Assembly: GCA_035236585.1 (NCBI GenBank)
Contig: CP141130.1
Span: 31,569,501-31,633,500, forward strand
Source: Warburgia ugandensis
Taxonomy: Eukaryota; Streptophyta; Magnoliopsida; Canellales; Canellaceae
Reading direction: 5' to 3'
DNA: 64,000 nt
Below the pieces are notes generated by a model. The model was not told where the DNA came from and did not search any database. It worked only from the letters and a program-made list of their open reading frames with translations. Below, in pieces: positions 48,759 to 60,849 of the stretch; within the stretch, counting starts at the first letter, position 1; every line of letters begins with the position of its first letter. The position numbers and the translations under genes are program-made.

Positions 48759-50201
48759 ATATATGGTAATTGACCAACCATACACTTTCTAGGAGATAGA
48801 AATTTGAAGTTGAAAATGACAACTATTGCCTTGTCTTCTCAGGCTATTGAATAACTTTTTCAAACTAGTTGACTTGATTTCCAAATAGTAAAAATCTAAA
48901 AAATAGTTGCATTGTAGCTGGTTCCTCACTTATGTTAGCTGACTTGATCTTAAACCTAGAAATGAAACCCATTTTGAAATGTTGCCAATCACTCAACTCT
49001 GTTTGTAACATTTTGATTCATTCAATCAAATGCTTAGTTGGGTTTTTGATTCATTCAATTAAGAAAATGAAGTTTTCTTCTTGTGCAACTTTGCTCCTCA
49101 ATCTAGTCGACTCACCCAAATGTAATAGCCGACTTAATTTGTAATTTCAATTAACTTGACTAACATTTTTAATTAACTTATTTTTGGAAGGCTTAACCAC
49201 TTCAGCTTGGGACAAATTAGTCAATTTGTCAAAAATGACTGTCGACTCAATTTCATGCACACCATCCTTCCCACGAATTCATCCCTTGAAAATAGTTGGT
49301 TCTCATCTCTTCACTTGTCAAGATGACAAAATCTTGATAGATGATTATTTGCCAAAAGAAAATGCACTTTAAGTTTTCGGTTGTTGATGTGATAATCAAA
49401 CTGACTAGATAAAATCAATCAACTTGTCTACAAAAAACTATGTACATGTTTGAAAATAGTTGACTCAATTTTGAGTCACTCAACTTAGTCCAAATTTCTT
49501 ATTGACTAGATTTCTCCATTGAACAAGATTGTTCCTCTTTAAAAGTCTAGTCACTTAATCTTGAGATCTTAGTCAACTCAAATTGTTAAATCTTTGAACT
49601 ATGATTCATTGAGTATTGAATATTGCTCAATTTGATTTGACTTTGTTTCTAAATTTTTTTAACATCTCACACTTTAACTAGACAAGTCAGAAAGACATAA
49701 TTAAGGTTTTATTATCATTAACATTGAGGAGGCTTTGGCAAACAAAGTCAGCTCATGTGTTTTTAGCTGTCAAACGACCTCATTCCAATTAACAATTAGA
49801 GTTTCAAACTTCTTATAGGTAGTTGCCTCATGAGGCTAGCACTTGACTATCAATAGTGAAATTTGACCTTTAGTTTTGATCTTCTCTTAGTAGTTGACTA
49901 ACACAAATATACACCTGACTATTCTTGTCAAACCTTTGAAAAATAGCTTAATAGTTGACTTGATATCTTGCTTAGTTAACTCATATAGAAAAAGTTTGAT
50001 TTTGTTCATAGCACTTTCTAGTTGTCAGCCAACTGTGGGACTTTATCAGTTGATACCTCTAGCTTGTTATTTAGTCATTTTTGTCTTTTGCTTTATTAAT
50101 CGACTCATAAAGCTTGCAAGTCAACTCTTCATCTTTATCCTTATCAAAGAATTCAACTTTATATTAGATTTCTCACATATCTTGAATCACATAATGGCAT
50201 G
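47526..50201. other. Unassigned spacer with (GA)n
   Basis: No domain is recognised in any frame. A (GA)n tract of 81 bp lies at 48675-48755; open frames crossing it on the minus strand are Leu-Ser repeats. From 48930 to 49960 words such as gactcaat, gacttgat and tcaactc recur irregularly. Confidence 0.5.
48675..48755. repeat. (GA)n microsatellite
   Basis: 40 uninterrupted GA units. Confidence 0.95.
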
Positions 50202-51313
50202 TGATAAGTTTTCAATTTTGTATAAAAAGTATCCAATTAGTAGCCCATGTGTTATAAAGTATAAGCATTATTCTAAGGTTTTTCTTTAGAATTTTATAAC
50301 ACATGCATTTCTGACCTAATAAATCAAAAGATTGATATTTGAAAAATTCAGAAGCTAATCCAGAGTAATATGTGAATAATCATAATTTTTTTAGGATTTT
50401 TACTTTTTTTGTAGGTGTTCAGAAGATGATCCAACAGCAGAGATCAGATTTGAAGATCAAGATCAAAAGAGGACCAAAGACCTAAATTTAAAAGCTCAAT
50501 CAAGGTTTAGGATCATCTTAAGGCAAGCAAGAGGGCAATGGAAAGATCCAAAAGTGACTAAAATGGGCCCATGCAAAAAACCATGCAATTCCACCACACC
50601 TTTGAATGAGAATTAGAGCCATGCATGTAAGTTTCCTATGCTATCAAGGAAAGCTAAGGAAGCCAAGCTATTCAAGCCTTAAAGCCAAGGGAATTTGCCA
50701 CTCAATCCATCAAATAATGAGCCATCAAAGTGAGCTACTAAGCCACATGAGAACTATACCACATGGAGTCACACGATTGGAGGACTTTTAGCAACAATTA
50801 TCTTATGTTAAATAGTGAATTTCAAGGGATAATTAGAAAGAATTTGAGGAAGATTAGTGCATGGTAAGATATTGATACATAGGTGGACCAATCAAGAGAA
50901 AAACCATCACCATTTTTTCTCTTTCCTCCCTTTTTCTTCCCTTTTTCCTCTCTCTTTCCTCATCACCATGTCATACACATTAGAAGGGAAGGAGTTCCAT
51001 GCCACCTTTCTTAAAAAGTTACACCTCCCCCCTTTCTAATTATGTCCCTAGAGTTCCACCTCATCTCACCTGCTAATATTCTATCTCCACTAAACCACCT
51101 AATTTCCTATCCTAGAGTCCTACTTCTGATTCCCAACCTAAGTTTCCTATCTTATCTATCTTATCCCCATCCCTTTGGTTATTTTTAGAAAGTCCACCAT
51201 ATCCCACTTTCTAAATCCATCTATTTCTACCTTCCACACATTTTTCTAGAGTGCTACCTATAATTCCTTTCCTAATCTAATCAATTCTTATCTTTTTAAG
51301 AAGGGAATTCATT

Positions 51314-51321
51314 TATAAATA
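51314..51321 (+). promoter_or_regulatory. TATA box in LTR F
   Basis: TATAAATA followed by a C-rich stretch, about 1.1 kb into the LTR on its sense strand. Confidence 0.45.
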
Positions 51322-51504
51322 CCAGCCACCATCCCATCATCCCACATAGAAGGAATTCCATGCCCCATCCTAGGTTGGAAGTCCATGCCTCACCCCTTCA
51401 ACACCCAAGTCTTCACAACACTTTTACTTGGCTATTTTTCCCTGACTTCCAGCCCTTCTCCTTGCTTTATTTCTTTGGTTTTTGTACTCTAAGTTCAGGT
51501 TAAT

Positions 51505-51514
51505 ACCTTTCTTT
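51505..51514 (+). repeat. Target site duplication of LINE 2, left
   Basis: acctttcttt, identical to 53495-53504. Confidence 0.75.
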
Positions 51515-52961
51515 CATCATCATCATCATCATCATCAAGACCTTATCCCAATTAGTTTTATATTATTTTCAATCCCTATATTCTCAAAGCCAGTGTCATT
51601 TAACAATTTTTGAAAGTATGTTAACCACCTTTGTTTGATCTCATCATCTTTGGCTAATACCTTTTGATCATAGCTTTTAATACACCTAACATGATCTAAG
51701 TCATTACCCTTCTGTTCTCTTACTTTTGCAAGTTTAAACACATCTTTCTCACCTTCTCTTGTTCCTAGTCTATTATAGAGCTCATCATATGCTTTAAGTT
51801 TAGCCCCACTTACTATTCTCTTAATAACATTTTTAGCATTTTTATATTGTTCATAGTTTTCATTATTTCTAATCTTCTGCCATGCTTTAAAACGCATCCG
51901 TTTTTCTTTAATAACTTTTTGCACTATTTCACTCCACCACCATGTTTCCTTTGCTAATAGCCTTTTACCTTTAGATACTCCTACGACAACTTTTGCCACT
52001 TTCTTAATGGACTCATCCATATTAGTCCACATGGTATTTACTTCTGTTTCATAGTTCCAATTTCCTTCTACCATCAACTTATTTTTGAATGAGGTTATTT
52101 TCTCTCGTTTTAAATTCCACCACTTAGTTTTTGGATGTGTATTAAGTTCAATTCTTTTACTCCATCTTTTAATATGGATATCCATAACCATTAACCTATG
52201 TTGTGAGGTTACACTCTCACCGAGTATCACCTTACAATCCTTACATATAGATCATTCATTATTCCTAAGTAGAAAAAAGTCTATTTGGCTTTTACGAAGT
52301 CCACTTTTAAAGGTTATTAAGTGTTCATCCCTCTTCTTAAAGAGTGTATTTGCAATGGATAGGTTATATGACAAAGCAAAATGGAGGATATTCTCCCCCA
52401 TCTCATTTTGTTCACCTATACCATACCTTCCGTGTATTCTATCATATCCTTCCTTATCTTTTCCTACATGGCCATTTAAGTCTGCTCCTATAAATATCCC
52501 CTTAGTGTTGGAAATTTCTTACATGACTCCCTCCGTATCTTCCCAAAACTATCTCTTAATTATATCTTATAACCCTACTTGTGGTGCGTATACACTTATA
52601 ACATTTATAATCTACTCTCCTAGAATAATTTTTATTATTATAATTCTATCACTGATTCTTTTAACGTTTACAACTTTATCCTTTAATTCCTTATCCACTA
52701 TTATTCCTACATCATTTCTATTATTTTCCTTTCCTACACACCATAATTTATACCCATCTATTTCTCTAACTTTAGCCCCTTTCCACTTGGTTTCTTGGAT
52801 ACGAGCTATGTTGACTCTCCTACATTTCATCGCGTCTACTAACTTCAAACTCTTACTTGTCAATGTCCTTATATTCCATGTAGTGATGCGAATCTTATGT
52901 TCTAGAGATACCCTATTTACTATCACCTTTCTCGACCTCCATGGTATGAACCCATGTCCAC

Positions 52962-53167
52962 TTTTCACTACACCTGGGTTCTAATGCAGCGCATCGCTTC
53001 CGAGGGGACGCTCTAGCATCCCTTGCCCATTTTTCACTACACCCGGGATCCGATGTAGCACGTTGCTTCTGAGAGAACGCCCTAGCAACCCTTGCCTATT
53101 TTTCACTGCACCTGGGATCCGATGCTATGCATTACTTATGGGGAATGCCTTAGCTTGAGGGAATGTC
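52962..53167 (-). repeat. 69 bp tandem repeat at the 5' end of LINE 2
   Basis: Units start with ttttcact at 52962, 53031 and 53100 (+ strand), period 69 bp, about 2.9 units. The period is a multiple of three, and each unit can be read as a 23-residue repeat containing PGVVKNGQG-type and GSDALH-type words. Confidence 0.85.
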
Positions 53168-53189
53168 AGTTTTTGATTCATGTCATGTT

Positions 53190-53470
53190 GGGGTTGCCAT
53201 AGTTTTAAAAAGCTGAAGATGATTTCATTTCTTCCTTACAAACTAATATACAAATGCATATTCATTTGAAAGTAAAAAAGCAATAACAAAATCATCTTCA
53301 GCTTCACCCTTGCCAGCTGGCTACCTGACGCAAGGGTGGCTATATTTTAAGAAGCTGGAGATGATTTTCATTTCTTCCTCACAAACTAATATACAAATGC
53401 ATATTCATTTATAAGAAAGAAATAATAAAATCATCTTCAACTTCCTCCTTGCCGGTTAACACCTGATGCA
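53190..53470 (-). repeat. Duplicated 5' leader of LINE 2 with inverted repeats
   Basis: A unit of about 137 bp occurs twice (about 53197-53336 and 53337-53470). Each copy holds an inverted repeat: in the first, AAGCTGAAGATGATTT (53210-53225) is a perfect 16 bp match to the reverse of 53289-53304; in the second the arms are at about 53352-53368 and 53427-53443. LINE 3 has one copy. Confidence 0.8.
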
Positions 53471-53494
53471 AGACCCTCCTCCTTTTTCATCCAG

Positions 53495-53504
53495 ACCTTT
53501 CTTT
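53495..53504 (+). repeat. Target site duplication of LINE 2, right
   Basis: acctttcttt, identical to 51505-51514. Confidence 0.75.
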
Positions 53505-54699
53505 AATTTCCTTAATTCCATTATTATTTTTTTATTTTATTTTTTTGTTATTTAAGTTCCATACACATAGTTCCTCTTTGATCTCTTTTCACTCTTGCTT
53601 TCACTTCTGTTAAGTTTCTTGCCTAATTCTTTAAGATCAAAGTTATCTTCTATCTGGTAGTTGAAGCTAAGAGAATAGTAGCTTTGAATCTTTTTGTTTC
53701 CCCTTCATCTTTTCCTTACTTCTCAATTAGATTTAGAACTAGTTCTTGTTGATTTCTTTCCCATCCTCATGCTATTGTCCTATTGATTTCTTTTTGGTTT
53801 CATATGAATGATATATAAGATTATTGGAGTGCATTCAAGCTTTCATTTGGATCAAGTTTTAGTAAATGGAACAGTATGCAATTTTCAGGTTTAATCATCT
53901 ATGTACATGCACACAATTCATGTATCAATTTCAATCAAATAAAGTTTATGTTTCATGCAAAGTTTCTCATGATTATTCTCATGCTTGACCTTCTCTAAAT
54001 TTCTAGTTTTATTCTCATGTTTCACACCTTGAATCACGCACACCTTATCTCTATCCATGCTTTGTTTGAATTAAGTATGATGTGCACTATACTTATGGAT
54101 GCTTATCTGTCATGATTCATGCCCAAATTCCAGTAGTCTACACACATTATTTAGTTGTTTCCTTAGGAACCCTCTTAGCTTTATAATTAGTTTAGTTACT
54201 ATTTTGATTAGATCCCATTTTTGCAAGATTTTAGTTCATGCATTTTAGCTACTCCATGAACCAAGCACACAACGCCATGGGTCATGCGCATGACGATGGG
54301 CTGATTTTCCTTTAAGTGATTGATTGTTTCCATATTTCATGGTAGTTTAGCATTATTTGTTTAGTTATTTGCATATATTAGTTTAGATTTTTAAATTTTC
54401 TTTGTTTAGTTTTAGAAATTTTTATTTTTTGAAAGTTTTAGGATTAAGAAAGTGTTAGTTTAGGAAAGTTTCATTTTTAGCAACGTTCCTTAAGTAAAGT
54501 TTTCTATATTCATTCATTCTAGTTTTGCATTAGTTTCTTTAATTGAATGCATGTTAGTTAGTAAAGTTTCTAATTCCATTGAAAATCTTTATTTTTTGAA
54601 AGTTTTATTTAGTTCATGTTTCTAATTTTATGCATGTTTCCCATTCCATGTTGTTTAAATTCCTAGTTTGATCAAAACCCTTCTCTCTTTGGCTAGGCT

Positions 54700-54704
54700 A
54701 AGTA
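54700..54704 (+). repeat. Target site duplication of solo LTR G, left
   Basis: aagta, identical to 57471-57475. Confidence 0.9.
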
Positions 54705-55105
54705 TGTAATGCCCGAGCAATTTACACTATTTTTAACAAAAATTGGACATTTTATGGGAAATAAACTGTGTTAAATTTTTTACTTTATTTAAAATAGTAA
54801 ATGAAGGAATTTGTGAGGAAACCTGGTACTATTAGATTCTACTCGAAAAATGAAATCCAACGCCTCAAAGAACGCCAAAAACGGAGTTCGTATGAAGAAG
54901 TTACGGCCGTTTAAAGATCAGGGGCAGTTCTATAATTTAAACAGAAAATGAAAAAGAAAGAAAAATGCAGGGGGCCGTTTTGATAACGGCACCCCCTGTC
55001 GTCTTCCACCTCCAGATTTCTCCAAAAATCCTCCTTTCACGATTTTTCCAGAAAACACAAGGGAAATGGTGGCACCGCCATTGAGGGGCACCGCCTTCTT
55101 CCCTC

Positions 55106-55113
55106 TATAAATA
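55106..55113 (+). promoter_or_regulatory. TATA box in solo LTR G
   Basis: TATAAATA followed by CCCCATC, about 400 bp into the LTR. Confidence 0.6.
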
Positions 55114-55479
55114 CCCCATCTCCCCCCTCTCCAAAACACGGTTTTTCCGGCAAAAATCAGAAACCCGTCTCAACGTAGCTTCCCTGCATTTTCCAACAAT
55201 GGCCAGGCCCAAGTTAGGCCGGCCATTGCCATTTCCCTATGCCCCTCTCTTCTTTTCAGTCTTGGTAATGGGGTTTCCCCCTTCTTCGAGTTTTCCAGGG
55301 AGCAGGAGGTTCAGAGTGAAGAATAGGCACACCCATCAGCGATGGGCACTCCTTAGGCTACCCAGGTAAGCCGTTTTTCCTTCTTCTCTCCATCTTGCTT
55401 CCCCAGGCCAAGATCCATGCCGGATCTGGCCTTTTCCCAGACGTTTTCCAGCCGAATTTCCTTGCCGGAAAACACTCCA

Positions 55480-55870
55480 AGCCGGTTCTAGCCAGCCCTG
55501 CATGAACAAGGCATCCTAGGGACGCCATGCTCCATGTACGCCTGGGACAGGGTCCCTGGGATGGGTTCTGGGCATACGATAGTTCGTACACTGTCCCAGG
55601 TGCGGCCTTTGAGTGCGCGTACAACGTGGGGCACAGGTCCTGGCTCGACCAGGATGCACAAGGTGCCCTGGGAGTTGAGACGCGCCATGTTACACCAAAG
55701 GTGTGTCCGTGTGATGCCATCCAGGATGCGCGTCATAGCGCGTCGCTTGAGCATGCATGTACGCATGCAAAACGCGGTCCCTGGCATGGCCTTTGGGCGC
55801 ACACGCACGTGAGGCGGTCGCAGCTCAACCAGGATGCATGGGTGTCCTGGGAACTAGGACACGCGGACCT
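55480..55870. repeat. GC-rich, degenerate repeat block in solo LTR G
   Basis: Words such as accaggatgca (55659, 55828), ccaggatgcgcg (55721), gtccctgg and catgcatg recur. The segment is far richer in G+C and CpG than its surroundings. Confidence 0.6.
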
Positions 55871-57470
55871 AATGAGACTTTAAAGTTAGGATCAGAGGAC
55901 AATTTACAGAGTTTAACTATTGAATAGTAGATCCATATCATAGGATCTAGCGTGACAATGAATTAGGCAAGGACCATGGACCCTAAAAGGCAGATCTAGC
56001 AATCTAATGTCTAAATATAATAAAATTTATAAGGACTCCTTGTATCCATTCATACCCAAGAGTTTATAAATGAGACCCAGGGACGGGTTGAGTGATAAAG
56101 GACGCGACTCCAGGAGACTTTGAGGTAGGTGCTCTATCGCTACTAGACTTTTTAAAAGAACCCATGATTGTTTTGAGAATGCATGTTTTATGTTTAAGTT
56201 ATATGACTTGTTTAGCATGACTTAAACTTATAAACAAATTCAGCATGGCTTAATCTTATAAATGAATTCAGCATGCATATGATAAATACGTTATGCATAG
56301 ACATGTTTTGCAAACAATTGCACAAATTGCATGATTTGTGGCTATTGAGTTTTGAAAAAAAATTGCATGTCCTTGAGGGTTACCAAAAGACACTGGAGTG
56401 CCCAAAAGACGCTGGGTAGGCAGTTGTGATGGCTAGGCAGTTGTGAGGGACCCAAAGAGGACAGGTTTTGAAAAGAGAGGCTTTTCCTTTTTTGATCGTA
56501 TATGATTTGGGCTGGTAAGCTCGTGGGCACTATGCCGAGAGGTCTGGGTCGGCCTCCAGCCTCTACCACTATTAGGTGGATGGGTACCACGCCCAAAAAG
56601 GGCATGTCCCTACTTCAACTGCATGTGGTACATGGGGCTACCACTGGTGTCATGGCACTGGGTCGAAGTGTCATATGTCCCGTGGAGGCATATGACCCTA
56701 TGTTCCTAAGTACCTGAGGACCACACGGCGGCGAGGTCATGGGCATAGTTGGGCCATATGGTTTGAGGATTTACTTGCATTGCATATGGCATGACACGAG
56801 GTTGGTCGACCATACCATATATCCATGAGTTGGATTCAGTTGAGCATCTTAAGCATATCATTATGTTTATGATATATATATATATATATATAAGATACTT
56901 TCGACTTGGATTATGCTATTCTTTATGTCGTCAGTATTTCAATACGACAGTGGTTTTTAATATTGATATTGAACATGATTGTTTGAACATGCACATGTTT
57001 TAAAGAGCATATGATTTTAAACATAGCATGCATTGTAAAACTAGTAGTGATAGACTCCTACTGAGTATAGTATATACTCACCCTATCCTTAACATTTTTC
57101 AAGATAGCTCCATTCACGAGTAGAGGACACCTATGTTAGTGCTACGAGCAAGTAAATCAAAAGGAGACAATCATACATGTAAGTAAACACTCTACCCTTT
57201 GGAAATGTATTTGTATTTATTTACAGTTGGGTTGTGAGCTGTGACTAGATAGACCTAGGAAAAACATTTATGATTTCTGAAGTTTTTCAAAAACTACTTT
57301 GGTTGTTGTGAAAGCAAATGACACTCGGGGTTTTCAAAATGAGTTTAAAACTAAAAGATTTTCCGCTGCATTGCATGGTTTTTATAAAATGGTTTTCAAA
57401 TAGGGATGCATCCCGCCTTAGGAATTAGATCTTGCATTTAAAAATGCATGGGAAAACCCGGGTCATCACA

Positions 57471-57475
57471 AAGTA
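57471..57475 (+). repeat. Target site duplication of solo LTR G, right
   Basis: aagta, partner of 54700-54704. Confidence 0.9.
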
Positions 57476-57605
57476 ATCTAAATAAAATTCAATCCATATT
57501 CAAATCTATGAGATTCCTCATAGGATTAACCTCTCTGCATGCAAATTACCATAGTGATTCATGCGCTTGTGAGTAATTTTAACCTACATCAACATGATAG
57601 AAACA

Positions 57606-59666
57606 TTTTGGGCCAATGGTATTTATAAAAAGATATTACCCAATCTCTAAGTAGGCCTTACTTTATTTTCCACACCTCTAAGGGGATAGCCAACCCAACT
57701 TATAAAATTTCCTTAAGTACCCCTCAATGTTTAAAATCGACTTTAACTAGCCCTTATATTAGAAATGAGGGTATGTTGGCAATTTTAGGTCCTCTTTCTT
57801 CCTCAAGGTTGTAGATGGCCTTTTTGACCTATTTTTGTGAGGGAATGCCATATAGATCCAATACAAGTGGGGATAGTGGAGACCATTTCTAGTTTTCTCT
57901 CTAGAAAAGCTAGGTCAATAAGCCCATCTACAAGCTTGAGAAGAGAACCTAAAATCTCCAAAGTTTGAACAAAATGTGATTATGTGATTCTTCTAATCAT
58001 GCAATTTTAACAATCTTGCATTTCACAACTATTTAGTTCACATGTTTTTTGCATGATTCTTTGTGCTTGTCCCTTTTGGAACACATACTTTATGAGAATA
58101 TGATCACATAATTTTGGCTATGTGTTTAATCTTATTAGCCAACCCATAATTGAGATGAGGCTATGATGATGTTGAAGTGTTTAATCTTATATTAAAACTC
58201 TTTTTCCAATCCTTTTTAAAATATAGCACTTTAGGATGAACACTTGTGCAAATGTGTAAGAAGTCTCTTAAGGATTGTCTTTAAAGAAATTCTATAGATC
58301 AAGAAGCAAGTCAAAAGCTCAAGATACTTGTCTTAAGATATAACCTAGGCAAATTTCAGTTATGGTGGTGAAAATTTTGGGCATTTACATCTAGTACTTC
58401 TTAAAAATAAATAAATAAAATTAGATTTTACACTTGTTCCTATTTAAACAACGACATGCTATCTATTAAGGCCAATGTAAGGACATGGCCAAAGTAGGGC
58501 ACACATATTGACATGAACCTAGGCACTGAATCCTTAGGCAATCTTCTTCTTTGCCATTTGATTAACTCATTGAATGGGAAATGCTCTTATCTACTAAGTT
58601 AAAATTTATGAAATAGTTAATTAGTCAATGTAATATATTGGAGTTAAGTCTAGCAGTTACTTGAAGACTAAAGAGAAAAGATTGTATTTAGTATATGATC
58701 TTTTAGGCCTCCTTGCCTAGAAAGAGTGATCTAACTCCAAATTTTTAGACCTTATTCACTTTTGGTGTAGATGTCAAGTGATCATAGCCATTTCTTTGAT
58801 CATAAATAATTTGTTTTAGACTGCCCAATGTTGGTTTTGAATCATTTTGTATACTTTGAACTTTGCTTTCAAATTTGATTATAACGACGAACTCTTCTTT
58901 TTACTATGGGATAGCCAACATGGTACTTTTTTTTCTCTATTTTAAACTCTTTTCAAGTTACCTCAAGAAAAGAAAAAGAAGAAGAAGAAGCTTGGAGGGT
59001 TTTATTTTTCTACTAGAGCATTCATAGATTTGAATCTAGTAAGGTACAACTAAACCTTATACATGCATACAAAAATCATGGAACTCACAAGCAAGAACAT
59101 CATTTTTTTTCTTTGAAAATCAAGAACATTTATTTAGTTAGACATTAGATACAAACCTTTCTATTCAAGATCGATCCAAAAAATTTGGTTGCTAATTGAT
59201 TTATGAATCTATACTATATCAAAGATTTCCCACCATATTGGAATCTTAACCAAATGAAATTTCTGCAGAATCTAACCAAATTAGAATGCTGGAATTGTTG
59301 CATCACTTGTTTTGGCTAGCAAACCCAACTTATATTTCACCAATAATTTCTATAAGTTAGGATGTAAAATAAATATATTTCCTTTCTCAATTTTTTTCCA
59401 ATTTCCTAAGAATTAAACACAAACACATCTTTCTCTTCTAAATTTCTATTATCCTTCTTGAAATAGCACTTATTATCCTTAATTCCTCAGTCAAAATTAC
59501 TACAAGGAGTCCCAAAATATCATATCATTCCATTAGTGCAAAGAAAAATAGCTAATCACAACCACTGACTTTTCTCCATTAAAAGTGTTAACTGATTTTA
59601 GACATATATGATGCTACTAATAAAACAAAGTTGCCTTAAGATTGTTATTCAATAGCAAATATATAT

Positions 59667-59704
<38 letters not shown>

Positions 59705-60849
59705 TTTGAACAAAACTTAACAAGATATGAAAGAAATAAATAAGGATAGTTATCAATTAAAGAGATAGAGGCATGTGAGACATGTCTTTTAGAGGATTTT
59801 GTTCGCCCTCTTCAACTAGGGTTCACAAGACTCCATCTTCAATATAAAACTATCTTTCTTCAATGTTGAAGTGTCGTTAGATAATGACTCTTCAACATAG
59901 AGGCAGGATATTGTTCAAAAATAATTAGATAGAAAATAAAAATAAAATTCTAATTTTCAAAATGTATTTGAATTGAAGGAAGTCCTTGTTTTATAAACTA
60001 ATTTCAAAACATCTCTCTAAATAATGACAATTATAATTGGTTGATTTTACAAATAATTTGTCAAATAACGACTAAAAATAGCCCAAAATTGTTAATAACA
60101 TTATAAATGATAAAACAATTGAATCACTTCAAGTGTCTTCCAAGTATTGAATTATTAAATAGAACTCAACAAGAAAGTCAACATATTCATGGGTTAAAGC
60201 ATGTGATTCATTCATTCTAGTTTTGGACTTTTTAAGTTGTGATATTTCGCTCAAAAATTGAAAGGTGAGATTCCAAATGCACTAATACAACATTCAATCC
60301 ACAATTTACTTAATTCCATTTGTTGGATAGCTATGAAATTGAGGCTTTTCAAATAAGGAAATCATTACCTGTATCAGGAATTGATCACCTATCCTATAAG
60401 GGAATATAAATGTGTTCTTATTTGGATTCCACCTAATATCACTTAGTTCAAAATTAACTTCAATGAAGTTATTAAGGCAGTCCAGGTCCTTCCATTATGA
60501 TGATTGCTTTGACCTTGTTAATCTAACATAGTTTTCAACTATGTGAGATTGATTAGAGACTCAAATAAAATAGAGGTTGTAGTTATTCTCATTGATGTTC
60601 ACATTTGGGTTGATCGTATGTAGCCATCAATCGTGGAAGATGACTCATAAAATACCATCCAATTGCTAAAATCAAATTCTTTCTACCCTTGCAAATTCTG
60701 GGACATGATTGATGAGAATAAGGTTTCCTTCAATAATGCAGATGTTTTATTGAAGAAAAATAAAAGATCAACCAACATGGACATGGATGAGCTTAGTCGT
60801 GAAGGAGTCCTTTTAGATCATTTCATAAAGGCTAAATGTTCTAGTTAAT
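57606..60849. other. Unassigned spacer
   Basis: No recognisable coding domain, tRNA or LTR end. A (TA)n run lies at 59659-59705. The 61-residue frame 60663-60848 has no known domain. Confidence 0.5.
59659..59705. repeat. (TA)n microsatellite
   Basis: About 23 AT units with one interruption near 59679. Confidence 0.9.

Larger units (their letters stand above)
51515..53494 (-). pseudogene. RTE LINE derivative: endonuclease kept, RT deleted
   Basis: Read on the minus strand: a 5' leader with a duplicated hairpin segment (53190-53470), a 69 bp tandem repeat (52962-53167), then an AP-type endonuclease. The frame 52612-52968 has TTWNIRTL (catalytic Asn, residue 32) and IQETKWKG (catalytic Glu, residue 59). 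After a frame break, GADLNGHVGKD, RKSQIDFFL and SQHRLMVMD (catalytic His at about 52198-52200) follow. A linker domain is open to 51535 (52230-51535; KETWWWSE, LLNDTGFENIG). It then joins the 3' terminal 20 nt shared with LINE 1 and a (GAT)n tail. The RT of about 2 kb is absent. Flanked by a perfect 10 bp duplication. The antisense 299-residue frame 52085-52984 is a shadow of this gene. Confidence 0.88.
54705..57470 (+). mobile_element. Solo LTR G, 2.77 kb
   Basis: Starts TGTAATGCCCGAG and ends ACCCGGGTCATCACA, with TG...CA termini and a perfect 5 bp duplication aagta. The end matches those of A (CCGGATCATCACA) and, reversed, C, so the sense strand is +. TATAAATA lies at 55106-55113, followed by a GC-rich segment (about 55350-55870). 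No internal region or second LTR is present. It interrupts LTR F. The overlapping open frames 55358-55883 on both strands follow from GC content. Confidence 0.92.
50202..57605 (+). mobile_element. LTR F, related to the LTR of E, with two nested insertions
   Basis: Starts TGATAAGTTTTC and ends ...ATGATAGAAACA. LTR segments are 50202-51514, 53495-54704 and 57471-57605. The rest is the LINE 2 derivative and solo LTR G. It aligns with E at the start (15340-15825), at the T-rich middle and at the end (20930-21066). TATAAATA lies at 51314-51321. A ttttgggccaatgg stretch follows the end and could be a decayed primer site, but no gag or pol follows, so it may be a solo or orphan LTR. Confidence 0.65.

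Noticed and set aside
48410..48822. Minus-strand frames with a Leu-Ser repeat
   Set aside because: Translation of a (GA)n microsatellite.
52085..52984. 299-residue open frame on the + strand, the longest in the window
   Set aside because: It lies antisense to the RTE endonuclease and linker, which have recognisable motifs on the minus strand. No domain is seen in the + frame.
55358..55883. Four overlapping frames of 92-120 residues on both strands
   Set aside because: They lie in the GC-rich block of solo LTR G, where stops are rare by composition. No domain, and the block is repeat-like.
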